The notes under the pieces are model-generated. The model did not search any database. It had not been told where the DNA came from and saw only the letters and a list, made by a program, of their open reading frames with translations. From positions 1 to 10,039 of the forward strand of contig CAJPRR010000081.1 of NCBI GenBank assembly GCA_905373085.1: a stretch of DNA of 10,039 nucleotides, read 5' to 3'. Positions 5,375-10,039 of the stretch are shown here, piece by piece (the stretch's first letter is position 1; the number at the start of each line of letters is the position of its first letter). The DNA is from an uncultured Selenomonas sp. (GTDB lineage: Bacteria > Bacillota > Negativicutes > Selenomonadales > Selenomonadaceae). The translations under genes were made by a program, and so were the position numbers.

Positions 5375-5752
5375 ATGCCTACAATCAATCAGCTGGTTCG
5401 CAAGAGCCGCAAGAGCATGCAGGAGAAATCGAATGCACCGGCACTGAAGAATTGCCCGCAGAAGCGCGGCGTCTGCACGAGGGTCTACACGACGACCCCG
5501 AAGAAGCCGAACTCGGCTCTCCGTAAGGTTGCCCGCGTTCGCTTGACGAACAGCATCGAGGTGACGGCATACATTCCCGGTATTGGCCATAATCTGCAGG
5601 AGCACAGCGTTGTCTTGATTCGCGGCGGCCGTGTCAAGGATCTGCCTGGCGTCCGCTACCACATCATCCGTGGCTCGCTGGACACGGCGGGTGTTCAGGA
5701 TCGCGGTCAGGCGAGGTCGAAGTACGGCGCGAAGCGCGCGAAGAAGAAGTGA
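5375..5752 (+). CDS. rpsL: 30S ribosomal protein S12
   Basis: S12 sits at the decoding centre of the small subunit and controls tRNA selection. The 125-residue product starts MPTINQLVRKSRK and contains TPKKPNSALRK (about 41-51) and GGRVKDLPGVRYH (about 84-96), the two conserved loops at the decoding site. Lys43 and Lys88, the classical sites of streptomycin-resistance changes, are both wild type. Asp89, often modified by RimO, is present. AAGGAGGT (5361-5368) lies 6 bases before ATG 5375; the ATG at 5354 lies before that site and is rejected. It is followed after 40 bases by rpsG in the standard str order. S12 genes of related bacteria have nearly the same length. Confidence 0.98.
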   Translation: MPTINQLVRKSRKSMQEKSNAPALKNCPQKRGVCTRVYTTTPKKPNSALRKVARVRLTNSIEVTAYIPGIGHNLQEHSVVLIRGGRVKDLPGVRYHIIRGSLDTAGVQDRGQARSKYGAKRAKKK

Positions 5753-5792
5753 GTTTCTTCTGATTGGAAAATTATAGCCAGGAGGGGTAAGT

Positions 5793-6263
5793 ATGCCAAG
5801 AAAAGGTGCCGTACCCAGACGTGACGTGTTGCCGGATCCGGTATACAAGTCCAAGACGGTCACAAAGTTTATCAACAAGGTGATGCTCTCGGGCAAAAAG
5901 AGCGTTGCCGAGCGTGTCGTTTACGATGCGTTTGAGGCGATCCGCGCCAAGACGGGCAAGGATCCTCTGGAGGTCTTCGAGACGGCTCTGAAGAATGTCA
6001 TGCCGGTTCTCGAGGTGCGCGCACGCCGCGTCGGCGGTGCGAACTATCAGGTGCCGGTCGAAGTTCGTCCCGACCGCCGCATGACGCTCGGCATTCGCTG
6101 GCTTGTGAACTACGCAAGGCTGCGCGGCGAGAAGACCATGGACGAGCGGCTTTCGGGCGAACTTATGGACGCCGCGAACAATACGGGCGCGGCGATCAAG
6201 AAAAAAGAAGATACGCATAAGATGGCTGAGGCTAATAAGGCATTCGCTCATTATCGTTGGTAA
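5793..6263 (+). CDS. rpsG: 30S ribosomal protein S7
   Basis: S7 is a primary 16S rRNA-binding protein that starts assembly of the 30S head and contacts the E-site tRNA. The 156-residue product has the typical opening (MPRKGAVPRRDVLPDPVY), the core LEVRARRVGGANYQVPVEV (about 70-88) and the ending HKMAEANKAFAHYRW. Length matches the common bacterial form. GGAGGGG just upstream (5781-5787) supports ATG 5793. In Escherichia coli S7 represses its own operon by binding the rpsL-rpsG intergenic region. Here that gap is only 40 bases, so the same mechanism cannot be assumed. Confidence 0.98.
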   Translation: MPRKGAVPRRDVLPDPVYKSKTVTKFINKVMLSGKKSVAERVVYDAFEAIRAKTGKDPLEVFETALKNVMPVLEVRARRVGGANYQVPVEVRPDRRMTLGIRWLVNYARLRGEKTMDERLSGELMDAANNTGAAIKKKEDTHKMAEANKAFAHYRW

Positions 6264-6302
6264 TCCCAAGCAGTATCTCAACTAGTTAAGGAGCGATAAT
6301 AA

Positions 6303-8381
6303 GTGGCAAGAGAGTTTTCTCTGGAAAAAACTCGCAATATCGGCATCATGGCTCATATTGATGCCGGCAAGACAACGACGACAGAGCGTATCCTCTTTTA
6401 TACGGGCATCACACACAAGATCGGCGAGGTTCACGACGGCGCCGCCACGATGGACTGGATGGCACAGGAGCAGGAGCGCGGCATCACGATCACGTCGGCT
6501 GCGACGACCTGCCATTGGAAGGATCATCGTATCAACATCATTGATACGCCCGGTCACGTTGACTTCACGGTCGAGGTGGAACGCTCGCTGCGCGTCCTTG
6601 ACGGCGCTGTCGCCGTCCTGACGGCGAGGGGCGGCGTCGAGCCTCAGACGGAGACGGTCTGGCGCCAGGCGGAAAAGTACAATGTCCCGCGCATGGCTTA
6701 CGTCAACAAGATGGACATCACGGGCGCGGACTTCTTCAACGTCATGAAGATGATGCAGGAGCGCCTGCAGGCGAACCCGGTGGCGATTCAGCTGCCGATC
6801 GGCTCGGAGGATACATTCTCGGGCATCGTCGATCTCATCAAGATGGAAGCTATCATCTATGAGGACGACCTCGGAAAGGTCGCCGACGAGGTGGCGATTC
6901 CTGACGATATGAAGGATCTCGCCGACGAGTATCGTGAAAAGCTCCTCGAAGCCGTCGCCGAAGAGGACGACGATCTCATGGAGAAGTACCTCGGCGGCGA
7001 GGAAATCTCGGAAGATGAGATCAAAAAGGCCATCCGCAAGGCGACGATCGCCTGCAAGATGACGCCGGTGACGTGCGGCTCTTCGTACCGCAACCGCGGC
7101 GTGCAGCCGATGCTCGACGCCATCGTCGATTTCATGCCCGCGCCGATCGACATCCCCGCGATCAAGGGCGTCGACCCTGATACGGGCGAGGAAGACCATC
7201 GCGATTCGACGGACGACGGGCCTTTTGCGGCGCTCGCGTTCAAGATCATGGCCGATCCTTACGTCGGCAAGCTCGCGTTCTTCCGCGTCTACTCGGGCAC
7301 GCTTTCTTCCGGCTCCTACGTCTTCAACTCGACGAAGGGCAAGAAGGAACGTATCGGCCGCATCCTGCAGATGCATGCGAACCACCGCGCCGAGCTCGAT
7401 ACGGTCTACAGCGGCGACATCGCTGCCGCCGTCGGCCTCAAGGACACGACGACGGGCGACACGCTGTGCGACGAGGCGAAGCCGATCATCCTTGAGTCGA
7501 TGGAGTTCCCCGACCCGGTCATTTCGGTCGCGGTCGAGCCGAAGACGAAGAACGATCAGGAGAAGATGGGCATAGCCCTGCAGAAGTTGGCGGAAGAAGA
7601 TCCGACCTTCCGTGTGCGCACGGATCAGGAGACGGGTCAGACGATCATCTCGGGCATGGGCGAGCTTCATCTGGAGATTATCGTCGACCGCATGCTGCGC
7701 GAGTTCAAGGTTGACTGCAACGTCGGCAACCCGCAGGTCGCGTACCGCGAGACGATAAGGAAGCCGGCGAAGGCGGAGGGCAAGTTCGTCCGTCAGTCGG
7801 GCGGTCATGGCCAGTACGGCCATTGCTGGCTCGAACTTACGCCGCAGGAGCCGGGCGCGGGCTTCACGTTCGAGAACAAGATCGTCGGCGGCGTCATTCC
7901 GAAGGAGTTCATCAACCCGATCGAGAACGGCGTGCGCGAGGCGATGGACAACGGCGTCATCGCGGGCTACCCTGTGGTCGATGTCAAGGTCACGGTCTAC
8001 GACGGCTCGTACCACGAGGTCGACTCTTCGGAAATGGCGTTCAAGATCGCAGGCTCGATGGCGTTCAGGAACGCAGCTGAGAAGGCGAATCCGGTGCTCC
8101 TTGAGCCTTACGTGAAGGTCGAGGTCATCGTGCCGGAAGAGTACATGGGCGACGTCATGGGCGACATCAATTCGCGCCGCGGCCGCATCGAGGGCATGGA
8201 AGCGAGAAATGGCGCCCAGGTCATCAATGCGTTCGTCCCGCTGTCCGAGATGTTCGGATATTCGACGGATCTGCGCTCCAAGACACAGGGTCGAGGGAAC
8301 TACTCCATGGAAGTTTCATACTATGATGAAGTTCCTAAGAATATAGCCGAGGCTATCATCGCCAAGAACAAGGGCGAGTAA
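6303..8381 (+). CDS. fusA: Translation elongation factor G
   Basis: EF-G is the GTPase that moves tRNAs and mRNA through the ribosome after peptide bond formation and helps recycle ribosomes. The 692-residue protein shows all G-domain motifs: AHIDAGKT (17-24), RGITIT (59-64), DTPGHVDF (81-88) and NKMD (135-138). Domain IV is marked by the GGHGQYGH stretch (near nt 7798-7824), and domain V ends the protein. GTG 6303 is chosen as start: AAGGAG (6288-6293) lies 9 bases before it and the opening (AREFSLEKTRNIGIMAHIDAGK, given here only to mark the N-terminus) matches the family. The gene lies 39 bases after rpsG and 18 before tuf, in the usual order. No deviation in motifs is seen. Confidence 0.98.
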   Translation: MAREFSLEKTRNIGIMAHIDAGKTTTTERILFYTGITHKIGEVHDGAATMDWMAQEQERGITITSAATTCHWKDHRINIIDTPGHVDFTVEVERSLRVLDGAVAVLTARGGVEPQTETVWRQAEKYNVPRMAYVNKMDITGADFFNVMKMMQERLQANPVAIQLPIGSEDTFSGIVDLIKMEAIIYEDDLGKVADEVAIPDDMKDLADEYREKLLEAVAEEDDDLMEKYLGGEEISEDEIKKAIRKATIACKMTPVTCGSSYRNRGVQPMLDAIVDFMPAPIDIPAIKGVDPDTGEEDHRDSTDDGPFAALAFKIMADPYVGKLAFFRVYSGTLSSGSYVFNSTKGKKERIGRILQMHANHRAELDTVYSGDIAAAVGLKDTTTGDTLCDEAKPIILESMEFPDPVISVAVEPKTKNDQEKMGIALQKLAEEDPTFRVRTDQETGQTIISGMGELHLEIIVDRMLREFKVDCNVGNPQVAYRETIRKPAKAEGKFVRQSGGHGQYGHCWLELTPQEPGAGFTFENKIVGGVIPKEFINPIENGVREAMDNGVIAGYPVVDVKVTVYDGSYHEVDSSEMAFKIAGSMAFRNAAEKANPVLLEPYVKVEVIVPEEYMGDVMGDINSRRGRIEGMEARNGAQVINAFVPLSEMFGYSTDLRSKTQGRGNYSMEVSYYDEVPKNIAEAIIAKNKGE

Positions 8382-8399
8382 CGAGGGAGGAAAAACAAT

Positions 8400-9587
8400 A
8401 TGGCAAAGCAGAAGTTTGAGAGAACCAAGCCGCATGTCAACATCGGCACGATCGGTCACGTCGACCACGGCAAGACGACGCTGACGGCAGCCATCACGAA
8501 GGTTCTGTCCAAGAAGGGCATGGCGCAGTTCGAGGACTACGCGGACATCGACAAGGCTCCGGAGGAGAGGGAGCGCGGCATCACGATCAATACGGCGCAC
8601 GTCGAATACGAGACGGAGAAGCGCCACTACGCGCACGTGGATTGCCCGGGCCATGCCGACTACGTCAAGAACATGATCACGGGCGCGGCTCAGATGGACG
8701 GCGCGATCCTCGTCGTCAGCGCTGCCGACGGCCCGATGCCGCAGACGCGCGAGCACATCCTCTTGGCTCGCCAGGTCGGCGTTCCGGCGATCGTCGTCTT
8801 CCTCAACAAGGTCGACCAGGTCGATGATCCCGAACTTCTCGAACTCGTCGAGATGGAAGTCCGCGAGCTTCTGACGCAGTACGAGTTCCCCGGCGACGAC
8901 ATCCCGGTCATTGCAGGCTCGGCTCTGAAGGCTCTTGAGGGCGATGAGGAGCAGGAGAAGAAGATTCTCGAGCTCATGGATGCCGTTGACGAGTACATTC
9001 CGACGCCGACGCGCGACACGGAGAAGCCCTTCCTCATGCCGGTCGAGGACGTCTTCACGATCACGGGCCGCGGCACGGTCGCGACGGGCCGCGTCGAGCG
9101 CGGTGAGCTGAAGCTCAACGACACGGTCGAGATCGTCGGTCTCGAAGATGAGACGAAGTCGACGGTCGTCACGGGCATCGAGATGTTCCGCAAGATGCTC
9201 GACACGGCTGTCGCCGGCGACAACATCGGCGCCCTCCTGCGCGGCGTGGATCGCAAGGACATCGTCCGCGGCCAGGTTCTCGCGAAGCCCGGCTCGATCA
9301 AGCCGCACACGAAGTTCAAGGCGCAGGTCTACGTCCTCAAGAAGGAAGAGGGCGGCCGTCATACGCCGTTCTTCACGAACTATCGTCCGCAGTTCTACTT
9401 CCGTACGACGGACGTCACGGGTGTTGTCCGTCTGCCCGAGGGCACGGAGATGGTCATGCCCGGCGACAACGTCGAGATGGAAGTCGAGCTCATCACGCCG
9501 ATCGCCATCGAGAAGGGTCTGCGCTTCGCGATCCGCGAGGGCGGCCATACGGTCGGCGCCGGCCGCGTGACGGAAATCGAAGGTTAA
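8400..9587 (+). CDS. tuf: Translation elongation factor Tu
   Basis: EF-Tu delivers aminoacyl-tRNA to the ribosomal A site as a ternary complex with GTP. The 395-residue product is full length. Its G domain carries GHVDHGKT (19-26), RGITIN (59-64), DCPGH (81-85, with the catalytic His85) and NKVD (136-139). The second domain opens around GRGTVATGRVERG (nt about 9066-9104) and the third ends with VGAGRVTEIEG. GGGAGG lies about 7 bases before ATG 8400. Codon use is strongly biased, as expected for one of the most abundant proteins. A terminator-like hairpin lies 27 bases past the stop. Whether the genome holds a second tuf copy cannot be seen here. Confidence 0.98.
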   Translation: MAKQKFERTKPHVNIGTIGHVDHGKTTLTAAITKVLSKKGMAQFEDYADIDKAPEERERGITINTAHVEYETEKRHYAHVDCPGHADYVKNMITGAAQMDGAILVVSAADGPMPQTREHILLARQVGVPAIVVFLNKVDQVDDPELLELVEMEVRELLTQYEFPGDDIPVIAGSALKALEGDEEQEKKILELMDAVDEYIPTPTRDTEKPFLMPVEDVFTITGRGTVATGRVERGELKLNDTVEIVGLEDETKSTVVTGIEMFRKMLDTAVAGDNIGALLRGVDRKDIVRGQVLAKPGSIKPHTKFKAQVYVLKKEEGGRHTPFFTNYRPQFYFRTTDVTGVVRLPEGTEMVMPGDNVEMEVELITPIAIEKGLRFAIREGGHTVGAGRVTEIEG

Positions 9588-9613
9588 GACGCCAATTCCA
9601 TAAGGGCTTTTGT

Positions 9614-9637
9614 AAGGGCTGCGGTCTCGCAGCCCTT
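9614..9637 (+). terminator. Terminator-like hairpin after tuf
   Basis: AAGGGCTGCG (9614-9623) pairs perfectly with CGCAGCCCTT (9628-9637) over a GTCT loop, a 10-bp stem. Only three T (9636-9638) follow, so it may be leaky and let transcription continue into the S10 operon. A second AAGGGCT at 9602-9608 could pair with AGCCCTT instead. Confidence 0.6.
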
Positions 9638-9715
9638 TATAAAGGCCTTGTGTATTTATCTCATTTCCGGAATTGCTGACAAGTTCAGCGCTTCCTTATT
9701 GCTCCCATGCGATGA

Positions 9716-9754
9716 CGCGGCAGATGGCTCGGCAGAGCCGAGGGAACTGCTGCG
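9716..9754 (+). promoter_or_regulatory. Nested stem-loop in the rpsJ leader
   Basis: An outer stem (CGCGGCAG 9716-9723 with CTGCTGCG 9747-9754, one G-U pair) encloses a purine-rich internal loop (ATGG/GGAA) and an inner stem (CTCGGC with GCCGAG, loop AGA, 9728-9742). It ends 47 bases before the rpsJ start and is a candidate control structure of the S10 operon, where ribosomal-protein feedback is known in other bacteria. I see no clear promoter between tuf and this element. Confidence 0.45.
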
Positions 9755-9801
9755 GAGAAATGTTTGGGCCATGGAGTCCGGACGACAAGGAGGAAAAGAC
9801 A

Positions 9802-10039
9802 TTGTCGAAACAGCAGAAAATCCGTATTCGTTTGAAGGCCTACGACCACAAGGCTCTCGACCAGAGCGCGGTTAAGATTGTCGATACCGCGAAGAGGACG
9901 GGCGCCCGCGTATCGGGCCCGATTCCGCTCCCCACGGAGAAGAACATCTACACGATCCTGCGCTCCCCGCACGTCAACAAGGATTCGCGCGAGCAGTTCG
10001 AGATGCGCACGCACAAGCGCCTCATCGACATCCTCGATC
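9802..10039 (+). CDS. rpsJ: 30S ribosomal protein S10 (NusE), 3' end missing
   Basis: S10 is a small-subunit head protein that also joins NusB in transcription antitermination. The first 79 codons are present; the usual length is about 102, so the gene runs out of the window. The product opens SKQQKIRIRLKAYDHKALD after the initiator and contains the conserved GPIPLPTEKNIYTILRSPHV and FEMRTHKRLIDILD segments. The start is TTG 9802: AAGGAGG (9787-9793) is 8 bases upstream, no ATG or GTG in frame fits, and the N-terminus then aligns with the family. It is normally the first gene of the S10 operon (rpsJ-rplC-rplD and so on) directly after the str operon, as here. The rare start codon is notable for so highly expressed a gene. 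Confidence 0.95.
   Translation, partial: MSKQQKIRIRLKAYDHKALDQSAVKIVDTAKRTGARVSGPIPLPTEKNIYTILRSPHVNKDSREQFEMRTHKRLIDILD

Noticed and set aside
6282..8015. Long minus-strand ORFs opposite fusA (and similarly opposite tuf, 8316-9548).
   Set aside because: They are side effects of strongly biased codon use in fusA and tuf; their composition (many R, D, V, L) is typical of antisense frames.
9716..9754. Kink-turn for the L7Ae-like protein in the rpsJ leader.
   Set aside because: The internal loop ATGG/GGAA lacks the UGA/GA tandem pattern expected of a kink-turn.

Overview
The window joins two unrelated regions. Its left half is the 3' part of a type III CRISPR-Cas locus, best matched to subtype III-D. 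Its right half is the start of the ribosomal str operon and the first gene of the S10 operon. The high G+C content of the ribosomal genes, the strong Shine-Dalgarno sites, the GTG and TTG starts and an L7Ae-like gene just before rpsL (a Firmicutes arrangement) suggest a high-GC Firmicutes relative, possibly a Selenomonas-like member of the Negativicutes. The taxon is an inference, not a proof.

Positions 1-3607 hold four tightly packed plus-strand genes that overlap by 4 to 17 bases: the 3' end of a Csm3/Cmr4-like RAMP protein, a Csx19-family protein, a large two-domain RAMP protein of the TIGR03986 type, and the pre-crRNA endonuclease Cas6. Cas10 and the other effector subunits would lie upstream, outside the window. 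A 74-codon ORF (3621-3845) follows and resembles only the repetitive tail of Rpn-type nucleases. A hairpin at 3862-3886 may end the cas transcript.

Positions 3887-4290 form a long AT-rich leader that starts with a near-consensus promoter (3926-3954). A very short CRISPR array follows (4291-4538): four 36-nt repeats and three spacers of 34, 36 and 34 nt. The last repeat has lost its GAAAC end, and a T tract in that place turns its hairpin into an apparent intrinsic terminator. Next comes the 5' end of cas1 only (4623-4871). It encodes the N-terminal beta domain without the catalytic helical domain, and its stop codon lies inside the -35 box of the str promoter. No cas2 is seen. The locus therefore looks able to process crRNA and interfere (given upstream genes) but unable to acquire spacers with its own Cas1.

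Positions 4868-10039 are housekeeping: a strong promoter, rplGB (L7Ae-like), a structured leader, rpsL (S12), rpsG (S7), fusA (EF-G), tuf (EF-Tu), a terminator-like hairpin, a second structured leader and the first 79 codons of rpsJ (S10), which starts with TTG. The points most worth a second look are the cas1/str junction, the terminal repeat acting as a terminator, the strong promoter far upstream of so short an array, and the orphan Rpn-like tail.
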